In this document: piece after piece, positions 8,331 through 15,886 of the stretch | How positions within the stretch are numbered: position 1 is the first letter of the stretch | Layout of the letters: each line of letters opens with the position of its first letter | Assembly: GCA_016715245.1 (NCBI GenBank) | Contig: JADKAS010000009.1 | Span: 1-64,000, forward strand | Direction: 5' to 3' | Length of the DNA: 64,000 nucleotides | Source of the DNA: Saprospiraceae bacterium | GTDB lineage: Bacteria; Bacteroidota; Bacteroidia; Chitinophagales; Saprospiraceae | Made by a program: the position numbers and the translations under genes | Notes under the pieces: generated by a model | The model's input: only the letters and a program-made list of their open reading frames with translations | Told to the model about the DNA's origin: nothing | The model's database searches: none

Positions 8331-8424
8331 TATAGCTCTTAAATATAAACCATGAAGGACATGAAGACCATTAAGGTCTTGAAGGAACAACCCTTAATGA
8401 ATCTTAATACCTTCATGGTTAAAA
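8331..8424. repeat. Hairpin repeat, copy 1
   Basis: A ~94-bp unit whose core is bounded by a perfect 11-bp inverted repeat, AACCATGAAGG (8348-8358) and CCTTCATGGTT (8410-8420). It shares its left leader (tatagctcttaaatata) and most of its core with copy 2 at 8956-9049. Internally it is built from CATGAAGGA/CATTAAGG-like words and their complements, so it can fold into a long imperfect stem. Confidence 0.65.
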
Positions 8425-8955
8425 AAGACATGAAGGACATGAAGATTATGAAGGAAAAATTCTGTCTAAAAGGAATTTGAATCCTTCAACTTGGTCATCG
8501 GGTTTTTGCCCTTTCTTCGTTGGTCACTCCGAACCACTAACCGTTTGGGTGAAATCCGGCCATCTGGTCATCTTCATTACTTGTATTCATAAATTTTTCC
8601 AAGTGAATTTGGGCCCTTCGTTAAAGCCGGATATAAACTTGAAAATGATTAAAATATTCGATGGTATTTCGTCTGGAAGTTGTGAAAAAAAAAGGAAAGC
8701 AAAAATAATAGGAAGGATATAATTTTCATTTTTATGGGTTTAAATTCCCGTAATTCAAAACTATAACTTAGGAATAACACATTGAACGGGTTCGCCTTTT
8801 GTTTTTCGGGTCAACCTAAGGTTTCAATACCACCAGCTATCCCTCCCTCCTTGTCTTAAAGTACCTGAAAACATAGGTGTGACCTCTATTCCCTCCCCCT
8901 GGAAAAACATCAGAAACATTAAAACCCCGTTTTTGGAACTACATTGTAAGGCAAA

Positions 8956-9049
8956 GATAGCTCTTAAATATAAACCATGAAGATCATGAAGAACATTAAG
9001 GATTTGAATGAACAACCCTTAATGAATCTTAATACCTTAATGGTTAAAA
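8956..9049. repeat. Hairpin repeat, copy 2
   Basis: Same leader and core as copy 1. Its arms are AACCATGAAG (8973-8982) and CCTTAATGGTT (9035-9045). The ~28-bp right part (gaacaacccttaatgaatc and onward) is almost identical between copies. Compensating-looking changes keep the pairing potential. Confidence 0.65.
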
Positions 9050-9051
9050 AT

Positions 9052-9142
9052 AACCATGAAGGACATGAAGATCATGAAGAACATTAAGAAAATACCTTTG
9101 ACTCCCTTAACTATCTTAATTACCTTAACTCCCTTAATGGTT
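9052..9142. repeat. Hairpin repeat, divergent copy 3
   Basis: It begins only six bases after copy 2, with AACCATGAAGG (9052-9062) and CCTTAATGGTT (9132-9142) as ends. The interior differs and contains repeated words such as ctcccttaa, ctatcttaa and taccttaa. It lacks the leader of the other two copies. Confidence 0.55.
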
Positions 9143-9188
9143 AAAAAATAATTTGAAGCGTCATTAATGGTCAAAGTAGAGGTAAAAA

Positions 9189-9425
9189 TCAAGAAACTAA
9201 CCTGTCAATTTCCTTTGCCAGTTCGTAATCCTTTTCTGTTACTTTTCCTTCAGAATGTGTAACCAAATTAAACCTTATAAACCTGTAATTATAAATGGTA
9301 ATGTCAGGGTGATGATTGATCTTATCACACATTACTGCTATTTCATTAAGCTTTTGAATTATCTGTGTAAATGATGCAAGTTTTACTGTTTTTTCCAGTG
9401 TTCCGTTATTCAGTTTCCAATCCAT
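9189..9425 (-). CDS. phhB: Pterin-4a-carbinolamine dehydratase
   Basis: The product (78 aa from the ATG at 9425) dehydrates 4a-hydroxytetrahydrobiopterin, recycling the pterin cofactor of aromatic hydroxylases. The family signature is present: Asn-His-His-Pro-Asp, then Tyr and Phe, then Leu-Val-Thr-His-Ser-Glu-Gly-Lys-Val-Thr-Glu-Lys-Asp and a final Leu-Ala-Lys-Glu-Ile-Asp. I choose 9425 rather than a start further upstream because residues before this Met Asp Trp do not belong to the family. The gene overlaps the 3' end of the FMN reductase gene by 20 bases in another frame, so they are one operon. It is slightly shorter than the usual ~95 aa. No aromatic hydroxylase lies in the window. Confidence 0.82.
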   Translation of the reverse strand: MDWKLNNGTLEKTVKLASFTQIIQKLNEIAVMCDKINHHPDITIYNYRFIRFNLVTHSEGKVTEKDYELAKEIDRLVS

Positions 9426-9951
9426 ACAGTTTTTTGATATTTTGGATTTTGCTTTTAAATTCAGAAGCAAGATCTTCGGAAAGAATCCCCGTCTTTTCAT
9501 CAAAATTTTGACCAAATGATGGAAGACTGAAAGATTCTATTATTTCAGCCCCATGTCTTGGGAATCTCGAAATGGCTGTTTCCATAACACTTTTACCGCC
9601 TCTTGGGCCAGTAGATGTCGACAATAAAAATAGTTTTTTATCTTTGAAAAAATCGGAGCGGTGTCTTGAAGTCCAGTCTATAATATTTTTAAATGCCGCC
9701 GAATAGCTTCCATTATGTTCAGCCAGCGATATAACTATTAAGTCAGATTCCTGCAATTTTTCATAAAAATCAATAATAAGAGAAGGTATTCCCGATTCTT
9801 TTTCTCTGTCTATACTAAATATGGCTACTTCATAATTATTCAGATCCAGAACTTCTGTGTTTTCACTTTGAATCTGAGATGCTGTAAAACCAGCCAAAGT
9901 TTTATTTATTGATTTTTTGCTGTTACTTCCGCCAAATGCTAATATTTTCAT
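9406..9951 (-). CDS. NADPH-dependent FMN reductase family protein
   Basis: A 181-aa flavodoxin-like oxidoreductase. It starts with the canonical first strand and phosphate loop (Phe-Gly-Gly-Ser-Asn-Ser-Lys-Lys-Ser). Ala-Glu-His-Asn-Gly-Ser-Tyr in the middle corresponds to the family's 'P-E-Y-N-x-S' FMN loop, and Ser-Thr-Gly-Pro-Arg-Gly-Gly follows. Such enzymes reduce FMN, quinones or azo compounds with NAD(P)H in the cytosol; the substrate cannot be told. It lies between pirin (40 bases upstream) and the pterin dehydratase (overlapping), all on the same strand, suggesting a small stress or redox operon. Confidence 0.85.
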   Translation of the reverse strand: MKILAFGGSNSKKSINKTLAGFTASQIQSENTEVLDLNNYEVAIFSIDREKESGIPSLIIDFYEKLQESDLIVISLAEHNGSYSAAFKNIIDWTSRHRSDFFKDKKLFLLSTSTGPRGGKSVMETAISRFPRHGAEIIESFSLPSFGQNFDEKTGILSEDLASEFKSKIQNIKKLYGLETE

Positions 9952-9991
9952 TGTAACCTTATTGTTATTTTGTATAAAACTTTTTCTACCC

Positions 9992-10714
9992 TTATTCTTC
10001 CATTAATACCGGAATTTCCATCACCAAAACTTCTGAGCCTTCTGTAAGTGATTTGAATAAGATCTGATTTGTTTCCCAAATACCAAGGCCATCTTTTTCC
10101 CCTAGTGTAATGTCATTAACTAAAAATTCGCCCTTTAAAACAAATACATACACTCCGTTACCCTTAAGATTAATATCATAAACAAATTCCTGATTCATAT
10201 CAAAACTGCCCAAATAAAACCATGCTTTCTGATGAATCCAGACGGCATTATTTTCTTCGTTAGGAGACAGAATCATTTGAAGTATGTTTTTTCTGTCTTC
10301 TTCTTTCAGGGTAATCTGGCCATATCGCGGTTCAACATTTTTTTTATCAGGAATAATCCATATTTGTAAAAATTTGACAAGAGAATCTTTATTTCTGTTA
10401 TATTCACTATGAGAAATACCTGTTCCTGCACTCATTACCTGAATATCACCTTTTTTTATAACGGAAACATTTCCCAGGCTGTCTTTGTGCTCAAGATCAC
10501 CTTCAAGCGGAATACTGATTATTTCCATATTGGAATGCCTGTGTGTAGCAAAACCCTGACCTTTTTCCACAATATCGTCATTTAAAACCCGTAAAACACC
10601 AAAGTGCATTCTTTCAGGATTGTAATATTCAGAAAAACTAAATGTGTGACGGGAAAATAACCAACCAATATCGGTCATTCCTCTGCTCTCATTTTTATGT
10701 ACAATAAACTTCAT
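9992..10714 (-). CDS. Pirin family protein
   Basis: A 240-aa bicupin from the ATG at 10714; residues upstream of it are not pirin-like. The metal-binding motif of the N-terminal cupin is complete: Thr-His-Arg-His-Ser-Asn near residues 58-63, then His-Ser-Glu-Tyr after Ser-Ala-Gly-Thr-Gly-Ile-Ser about 45 residues later. Bacterial pirins are iron proteins, some with quercetin dioxygenase activity and some regulatory. Nothing here distinguishes these. It appears to be the first gene of the pirin/FMN-reductase/PCD run and is divergent from the hydroxyproline operon. Confidence 0.87.
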   Translation of the reverse strand: MKFIVHKNESRGMTDIGWLFSRHTFSFSEYYNPERMHFGVLRVLNDDIVEKGQGFATHRHSNMEIISIPLEGDLEHKDSLGNVSVIKKGDIQVMSAGTGISHSEYNRNKDSLVKFLQIWIIPDKKNVEPRYGQITLKEEDRKNILQMILSPNEENNAVWIHQKAWFYLGSFDMNQEFVYDINLKGNGVYVFVLKGEFLVNDITLGEKDGLGIWETNQILFKSLTEGSEVLVMEIPVLMEE

Positions 10715-10911
10715 ATGATATTTAAACATTTTTTGCGAAAGCATAACTCTCAAAACTTTAAAAAGGTTCTCAAAAAAATCTTGAGAAATAGTGCTTTCCT
10801 GTTTTATCCAAAACAATGTAACCGACATCTGAGACTTAAAATATTAATTCTTTCTGATATTTTTTAAAAATTTGAATCTGTATTGCGGCAGGTAAACCCA
10901 ACCACTTTTAT

Positions 10912-10935
10912 TTGAAAATATTTTTAATATCTTTG
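10912..10935 (+). promoter_or_regulatory. Possible promoter of the hydroxyproline operon
   Basis: TATCTTTG (10928-10935) matches the Bacteroidota -7 element TAnnTTTG, and a TTG lies at 10912-10914. The spacing of 13 bases is too short for the usual 17-23, so only the -7 part is persuasive. Predicted transcription would start about 10-15 bases before the ATG at 10955. Confidence 0.35.
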
Positions 10936-10954
10936 ACAAAAAAATAAATTTTTT

Positions 10955-11848
10955 ATGAATTGGACCGGTGTTTTTCCTGCGGTAACCACAAAGTTTACGA
11001 ATAGTGACGAACTTGATTTGACTGCTTTTTCAAAAAACATAACAGCACAAAAAGAAGCTGGTGTCCATGGGATTATTCTTGGAGGAACGTTGGGTGAAGC
11101 AAGTTCATTATCCACTTCTGAAAAGGAAGTACTTGTAAAATCCTCCATTGAAACAATGGAAGGTTCCCTACCGGTAATCTTAAATATAGCAGAAGGTTCT
11201 TTAAAAGAAGCTATTCATCAGGTAAACCTGGCCAAATCATGGGGTGTTTCCGGGCTAATGGTTTTACCTCCTATGCGCTATTTTTCTGATCACAGGGAAA
11301 CTGTCCATTATTTTTCCTCTATAGCCCAATCGACTGATTTACCGATTATGATTTACAATAATCCTGTTGATTATAAAATTGAAGTGACATTAAAGATGTT
11401 TGAGGAATTGCAGGTACATCAAAATATTCAGGCCGTCAAAGAATCGACGAGAGATATTTCAAACATAACAAGAATGATAAATCAATTTAGAGATAGGTTT
11501 AAAATCTTGTGCGGAGTCGACACCCTGGCCCTCGAGTCGCTTTTTATGGGTGCACACGGCTGGGTTGCCGGTCTTGTTTGTGCTTTTCCTAAAGAGACAA
11601 TGGCTATCTATCAATTGGCAAAACAAGGTAAAACCCGGGAGGCAATACAAATTTACAGATGGTTTCTTCCTCTCCTTGAACTTGACATACACCCGAAGTT
11701 AGTTCAGTATATTAAACTGGCAGAACAACTTGAAGGAATTGGTACTGAAGTCGTCAGAGCCCCGAGGCTGACACTGATAGGAGAAGAAAGGGAAAAAATA
11801 ATCGGAATCATTCAAAAAGCCCAAAAAACAAGACCTGTTCTTTCATAA
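10955..11848 (+). CDS. Dihydrodipicolinate synthase-family enzyme, probable 1-pyrroline-4-hydroxy-2-carboxylate deaminase
   Basis: A 297-aa class I aldolase/lyase of the DapA superfamily. It has the Schiff-base Lys at 162 (Ala-Val-Lys-Glu-Ser), the catalytic Tyr at 134 (Ile-Tyr-Asn-Asn-Pro) and the substrate loop Gly-Gly-Thr-Leu-Gly-Glu at 43-48. On its own it could be any DapA-family enzyme. Its position ten bases before a 2,5-dioxovalerate dehydrogenase-like gene and next to a hydroxyproline epimerase points to the deaminase that converts pyrroline-4-hydroxy-2-carboxylate to 2,5-dioxovalerate (alpha-ketoglutarate semialdehyde). The reaction is inferred from context. First gene of a three-gene operon. 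Confidence 0.8.
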   Translation: MNWTGVFPAVTTKFTNSDELDLTAFSKNITAQKEAGVHGIILGGTLGEASSLSTSEKEVLVKSSIETMEGSLPVILNIAEGSLKEAIHQVNLAKSWGVSGLMVLPPMRYFSDHRETVHYFSSIAQSTDLPIMIYNNPVDYKIEVTLKMFEELQVHQNIQAVKESTRDISNITRMINQFRDRFKILCGVDTLALESLFMGAHGWVAGLVCAFPKETMAIYQLAKQGKTREAIQIYRWFLPLLELDIHPKLVQYIKLAEQLEGIGTEVVRAPRLTLIGEEREKIIGIIQKAQKTRPVLS

Positions 11849-11858
11849 AATTCAAAAT

Positions 11859-13328
11859 ATGATCAACCAAATAAATTCAATAGTAAAAGAGGCCAATGCC
11901 GCTTTTCAAATTTATCAGAATGTAAGTGGGGCTGACAAAAAAATATTTTTATATTCTATAGCTGAAGAGCTTGAAATTTCAGGTGAAGAAATTTGTAAAA
12001 CAGCTTCTGAAGAAACGAATCTCCCTGTTGTAAGATTTCAGGGCGAATTGGCCAGGACTTGTTCACAATTACGTCTTTTCGGTGATATTGCAGGGGAAGG
12101 CAGTTGGGTAAATGCCGTTATTGATACGGCGGATGAAGCAAGAAAACCTCTTCGTAAACCGGATATGCGCAAAATGTTGATTCCTTTGGGTCCAGTTGTC
12201 GTATTTGGTGCCAGTAATTTTCCACTGGCTTACAGTACACCGGGAGGAGATACAGCATCTGCTTTAGCTGCCGGTTGTCCTGTAATCGTCAAAGGACATC
12301 CTGCACATCCAAATACATCTCAACTGACGGCGGAAGCTATTGAAAGAGCTGTTGAAAAATGTTCATTACCTAAAGGTATATTTCAGCATATTACGTCTTC
12401 ATCATTTGAAGTTGGAAAATGGTTGGTTCAACATCCCGGCGTCACCGGTGTAGGATTTACGGGCAGTCTGCAAGGTGGCCGCTCTTTACATCAGTACGCA
12501 CAAAACCGAGAAGTTCCCATTCCTGTATTCGCTGAAATGGGAAGTGTCAATCCTGTAGTTCTCTTTAAACATGCTCTTTTGGAAAAAACCCCGGAACTTG
12601 CCAAAATGTACGCATCTTCTATTACCATGGGTGTTGGACAATTCTGCACCAATCCCGGAATATTAATTGGTTTGAAAAGCAGCGCTTTAAATCATTTTAC
12701 AAGTCTGCTGGCTCTTGAACTTTCTCTTACAAATTCCTATAAGATGCTTCATAAAGGAATATATGAAAACTACTCCAATGAACTGGATAAAATATTATAT
12801 GAAAAAGGAGTTGAAACCGTATTTCATGCCCATGAACAGGAAAATCTCAAAGCCAGTGCCGTTTTGGCCCGTGTTCCTGCAAAAGAATTTTTAAAAAACC
12901 CCAACCTGAAAAATGAAATTTTTGGTCCTTTTTCTCTGATCGTGGTTTGTGACAACATTAAGGAATTGGAAGAAGTCTGGAAATCATTTCCGGGACAGTT
13001 GACAACTTCTGTTATTGGAACAAATCAGGATATTGAAATTCATCAAAGACTGATAAAAGAAGCAACTCAATTTTCAGGAAGGATTGTCTATAACAGTGCT
13101 CCGACCGGAGTAGAAGTATCCCACGCCACTGTACACGGAGGACCTTTTCCGGCAACTACTGACAGCAGATTTACCTCTGTAGGTGGGGATGCTATTTTAA
13201 GATGGGTAAGGCCGGTTTGTTATCAGGATTGTCCTGAATTTATGTTGGCCCCGGAATTAAAAAATGATAACCCTTTGGGCATTATGCGTAAAATCAACGG
13301 TTTATTTTCCAGAGAAGCTATAAAATGA
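11859..13328 (+). CDS. 2,5-dioxovalerate (alpha-ketoglutarate semialdehyde) dehydrogenase
   Basis: A 489-aa aldehyde dehydrogenase. Catalytic residues are visible: Asn120 in Ala-Ser-Asn-Phe-Pro, Lys145, the general base Glu226 in Ala-Glu-Met-Gly-Ser, and the nucleophile Cys263 in Gly-Gln-Phe-Cys-Thr-Asn-Pro-Gly. The latter two motifs are typical of the NADP-linked ketoglutarate-semialdehyde branch rather than of general aldehyde dehydrogenases. It would oxidise 2,5-dioxovalerate to 2-oxoglutarate, the last step of hydroxyproline breakdown, feeding the TCA cycle. It follows the deaminase by ten bases and overlaps the epimerase start by ATGA. Confidence 0.87.
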   Translation: MINQINSIVKEANAAFQIYQNVSGADKKIFLYSIAEELEISGEEICKTASEETNLPVVRFQGELARTCSQLRLFGDIAGEGSWVNAVIDTADEARKPLRKPDMRKMLIPLGPVVVFGASNFPLAYSTPGGDTASALAAGCPVIVKGHPAHPNTSQLTAEAIERAVEKCSLPKGIFQHITSSSFEVGKWLVQHPGVTGVGFTGSLQGGRSLHQYAQNREVPIPVFAEMGSVNPVVLFKHALLEKTPELAKMYASSITMGVGQFCTNPGILIGLKSSALNHFTSLLALELSLTNSYKMLHKGIYENYSNELDKILYEKGVETVFHAHEQENLKASAVLARVPAKEFLKNPNLKNEIFGPFSLIVVCDNIKELEEVWKSFPGQLTTSVIGTNQDIEIHQRLIKEATQFSGRIVYNSAPTGVEVSHATVHGGPFPATTDSRFTSVGGDAILRWVRPVCYQDCPEFMLAPELKNDNPLGIMRKINGLFSREAIK

Positions 13329-14329
13329 TAAAAAAGAGATTTTTTTGTATTGATGCTCATACTTGTGGCAATCCGGTAAGATTGGTAGCCGGAGGGGGAC
13401 CCGACCTGAAAGGCATTACCATTTTTGAAAAAAGACAGGAATTTTTAGAAAATTGGGATTGGATTCGGAAAGGGCTTATGTTCGAACCCCGGGGTCATGA
13501 TATGATGAGTGGAAGTATTTTATACCCTCCTTCAGATCCGACTAATGACGTTGCCGTTTTATTTATTGAAACAAGTGGTTGTCTCCCAATGTGTGGTCAC
13601 GGACTTATCGGCACGATAACAATTGCGATTGAAGAGGGCTTGATTGTTCCCAAAAATCCTCCTTATGTTATGGTTGAAACACCGGCAGGACTTGTTTCTG
13701 TTACCTATATTCAAAAAGGCAATAAAGTTGAGAGTGTGGAATTAGTAAATGTCCCTTCTTTTTTGTGGCGTGAAAATGTAATTGTTGAACACGAAGAACT
13801 AGGACAAATACATACTGACATTGCCTATGGTGGTAATTTTTATGCTATAATTGATCCCCAAAAAAACTTTTCAGGATTACAGGATTATACAGCAGATGAA
13901 ATTATACGGTTGAGCCGGTATGTGAGAAATTATATTAACAAACACTACGAAGTTTTTCACCCGGAAAATGAAAAAATAAGAGGCTGCAGCCATGTAATGT
14001 GGACAGGTAATACTTTACACCCGGAATCTACTGCACGCAATGCTGTTTTTTATGGAGATAAAGCTATTGACCGGTCACCATGCGGAACAGGGACAAGTGC
14101 CAGAATGGCACAATGGTTTGCAAAAGGAAAATTAAAAAAGGGAGAACCATTTATCCATGAAAGTATTATTGGAAGTACCTTTACAGGAACCATCAAAGAT
14201 GTAACAGAGGTTGGAGGTAATCCGGCCATTATTCCTTCCATTAAAGGCTGGGCTAAAATTTATGGGTATAACACTATTGTCATTGACCCGGATGATGATC
14301 CTTACGCAGGAGGTTTTCAGGTTATTTAG
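13325..14329 (+). CDS. 4-hydroxyproline 2-epimerase (proline racemase family)
   Basis: A 334-aa proline-racemase-fold enzyme that would interconvert trans-4-hydroxy-L-proline and cis-4-hydroxy-D-proline. Both catalytic cysteines are present: Cys90 in Met-Cys-Gly-His-Gly and Cys253 in Asp-Arg-Ser-Pro-Cys-Gly-Thr-Gly. This argues for epimerase rather than the trans-3-hydroxyproline dehydratase, in which one Cys is replaced by Thr or Ser. His-Gly after the first Cys is the hydroxyproline-type signature, against His-Asn in proline racemases. Its ATG overlaps the stop of the preceding dehydrogenase gene. It is last in the operon and converges on mobA, 13 bases away. The D-hydroxyproline oxidase for the middle step is not in the window. 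Confidence 0.87.
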   Translation: MIKKRFFCIDAHTCGNPVRLVAGGGPDLKGITIFEKRQEFLENWDWIRKGLMFEPRGHDMMSGSILYPPSDPTNDVAVLFIETSGCLPMCGHGLIGTITIAIEEGLIVPKNPPYVMVETPAGLVSVTYIQKGNKVESVELVNVPSFLWRENVIVEHEELGQIHTDIAYGGNFYAIIDPQKNFSGLQDYTADEIIRLSRYVRNYINKHYEVFHPENEKIRGCSHVMWTGNTLHPESTARNAVFYGDKAIDRSPCGTGTSARMAQWFAKGKLKKGEPFIHESIIGSTFTGTIKDVTEVGGNPAIIPSIKGWAKIYGYNTIVIDPDDDPYAGGFQVI

Positions 14330-14342
14330 ATGACATTCCTTT

Positions 14343-14915
14343 CTAAAGAAGTTGATTAAAATCTTCTATTGAGTTAACATTTGTAAATTGATAATCATCG
14401 GTTAATGGTATGTGTTTAATATTATTCTCCCTCAATATCTTCTGCAAAGAATAATTTTGATGTAGAATATTTTCTTTTAATACAGGAATGGCAGCAAGTT
14501 CCCAAATACCGATAAGTGGTTCATAAAATAAAGATTTTTCATTATAAAAAACAGTGCAGATTTGCTCCCTGACCCTTTTTTCCAATAATGTTTTTATTAC
14601 TTCAATAGAAAGTGAAGGAGTATCTGTGGGAATAATAAAAATCGGCTGTTTCAGAAATTCCAGGCTGGATAAAATTCCCGAAACAGGTCCGTGTTGACCA
14701 TATTGGTCTTCAATGACCTGAAAGGGAGATCCTTCAAGTATAAAATTTGACTAATTATGTGAAAGATAAACAGTATGACAGATTTTATTTAATTTTTCTG
14801 CCTGGTATTGATACAATAATGCATTATTATAGGTTAAAAGAGCTTTAGGAAAGCCCATTCTGCTGCTTTTTCCTCCGATGAGAACTACACCAGCCAGCTC
14901 ATGATCAGGATGCAT
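14343..14915 (-). pseudogene. mobA: Molybdenum cofactor guanylyltransferase, interrupted by amber stop
   Basis: The frame from the ATG at 14915 encodes the MobA start (Gly-Val-Val-Leu-Ile-Gly-Gly-Lys-Ser-Ser-Arg-Met-Gly, the GTP-binding loop). It then hits TAG at 14751-14753 after 54 codons. The same frame continues to 14343 with the rest of the family: Gln-His-Gly-Pro-Val-Ser-Gly-Ile and Pro-Thr-Asp-Thr-Pro (the metal-binding Asp), then Asn-Val-Asn-Ser-Ile-Glu-Asp near the end. Total length of ~190 residues is normal. MobA would attach GMP to molybdopterin. The gene overlaps the end of fdhD by 11 bases. One stop is the only lesion I see, so it is a recent pseudogene, a sequence error or, less likely, readthrough. 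Confidence 0.8.
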
Positions 14916-15711
14916 CGATTAGTATTCTTTCCGGATGCGAATACACATTATATCCTGTTTTTTTCAGAAAGCCCAGTAAGGTAATTCCGACATTTTCAGC
15001 CAGGTCAACAGCAAGTGAAGAAGGAGCACCAACAGCGCAAACGACAGAAATTCCCGCCATAGCTGCTTTTTGTATTAATTCAAAACTTGACCGGCCACTC
15101 AACAATAAAATATATTTGGTAAGTGGTAATTTTCCGGCTATCATGACATGCCCAATAAGTTTATCCAATGCATTATGTCTTCCTACATCTTCACTGTGGT
15201 AAAAATAGTTGCCTTGTGCATCAAACAATACAGCTGCATGAATTCCGCCCGTCTCCTGAAAAGCTGTTTGCACATTTAAAAGTCTGTCCTGTAAATGTGT
15301 AAAAATTTTAGCCTCAACTTTCAGATTATTGCTTTTTATGTCAAAAGATGAAATCTGATAAATCTTGTCTATGGATGATTTTCCGCAAACGCCACAGCTT
15401 GAAGTTGTATAAAAATTTTTTTGCAGATCCGGCAATTGTTGCAGAACCGATTCTTCAAGCAATACATTAACCGAATTTTCATCCGTTTGGATTATATCTT
15501 CAACTTGCGAAAAACTTTTTAAAATTCCCTCCGTAAATAAAAAACCAAGTGCAAGTGCTTTATCATCACCAGGTGTTCGCATGGTTATACTAATGGCTTT
15601 ATTTTGAACCAAAATTTGCAGAGGTTCTTCTATTGCAACAACATCCTCTTTTGACTCAAAAGCATCAGCTTTCCATTTCCTAATGTCTATCTTTCTGCCG
15701 GTTTGGAGCAT
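14905..15711 (-). CDS. fdhD: Formate dehydrogenase accessory sulfurtransferase
   Basis: FdhD passes sulfur from a cysteine desulfurase to the molybdenum cofactor before it is inserted in formate dehydrogenase. From the ATG at 15711 the protein is 268 aa, the usual length. A start further upstream at 15792 would add 27 residues unlike the family. The catalytic Cys-Gly-Val-Cys is at residues 106-109, followed by Gly-Arg-His-Asn-Ala-Leu-Asp-Lys and Ser-Gly-Arg-Ser-Ser-Phe-Glu, both family hallmarks. It overlaps mobA, giving a two-gene cofactor operon. No formate dehydrogenase or other molybdoenzyme lies in the window. Confidence 0.9.
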   Translation of the reverse strand: MLQTGRKIDIRKWKADAFESKEDVVAIEEPLQILVQNKAISITMRTPGDDKALALGFLFTEGILKSFSQVEDIIQTDENSVNVLLEESVLQQLPDLQKNFYTTSSCGVCGKSSIDKIYQISSFDIKSNNLKVEAKIFTHLQDRLLNVQTAFQETGGIHAAVLFDAQGNYFYHSEDVGRHNALDKLIGHVMIAGKLPLTKYILLLSGRSSFELIQKAAMAGISVVCAVGAPSSLAVDLAENVGITLLGFLKKTGYNVYSHPERILIDAS

Positions 15712-15886
15712 TTTGTATGAATTTGAAATACAAATTTTATTATTGCTGATATAAGAATTCTTCTGCCGTGATAAAAGAAAAAATGAATACATAAATAATA
15801 TTAAACTATTTCCCCGACCAGACTAAAGTATCGACAAAACACCTTCAAACCATGAACATAAATCTCGTGTTTTAACTTCTCACTTT

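Larger units (their letters stand above)
7605..9188. other. 1.6-kb gene-poor repeat-bearing region
   Basis: I see no convincing gene. A possible + frame at 8477-8722 has no family resemblance, no sensible composition and no ribosome-binding context. The stretch contains two decayed copies of the neighbouring pterin dehydratase gene tail (around 7641-7674 and 8131-8166) and three hairpin repeats (8331-9148). It is most simply a graveyard of short repeats between blc and the PCD/oxidoreductase/pirin operon. Confidence 0.6.

Noticed and set aside
8477..8722. Open frame of 81 codons in the repeat-bearing intergenic region
   Set aside because: No family resemblance, poor composition and no start context; it lies among decayed repeats and is probably chance.
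9052..9142. CRISPR array in the CATGAAG/CATTAAG repeats
   Set aside because: Units are inverted and of unequal length, without constant repeats and unique spacers, and there are no cas genes.
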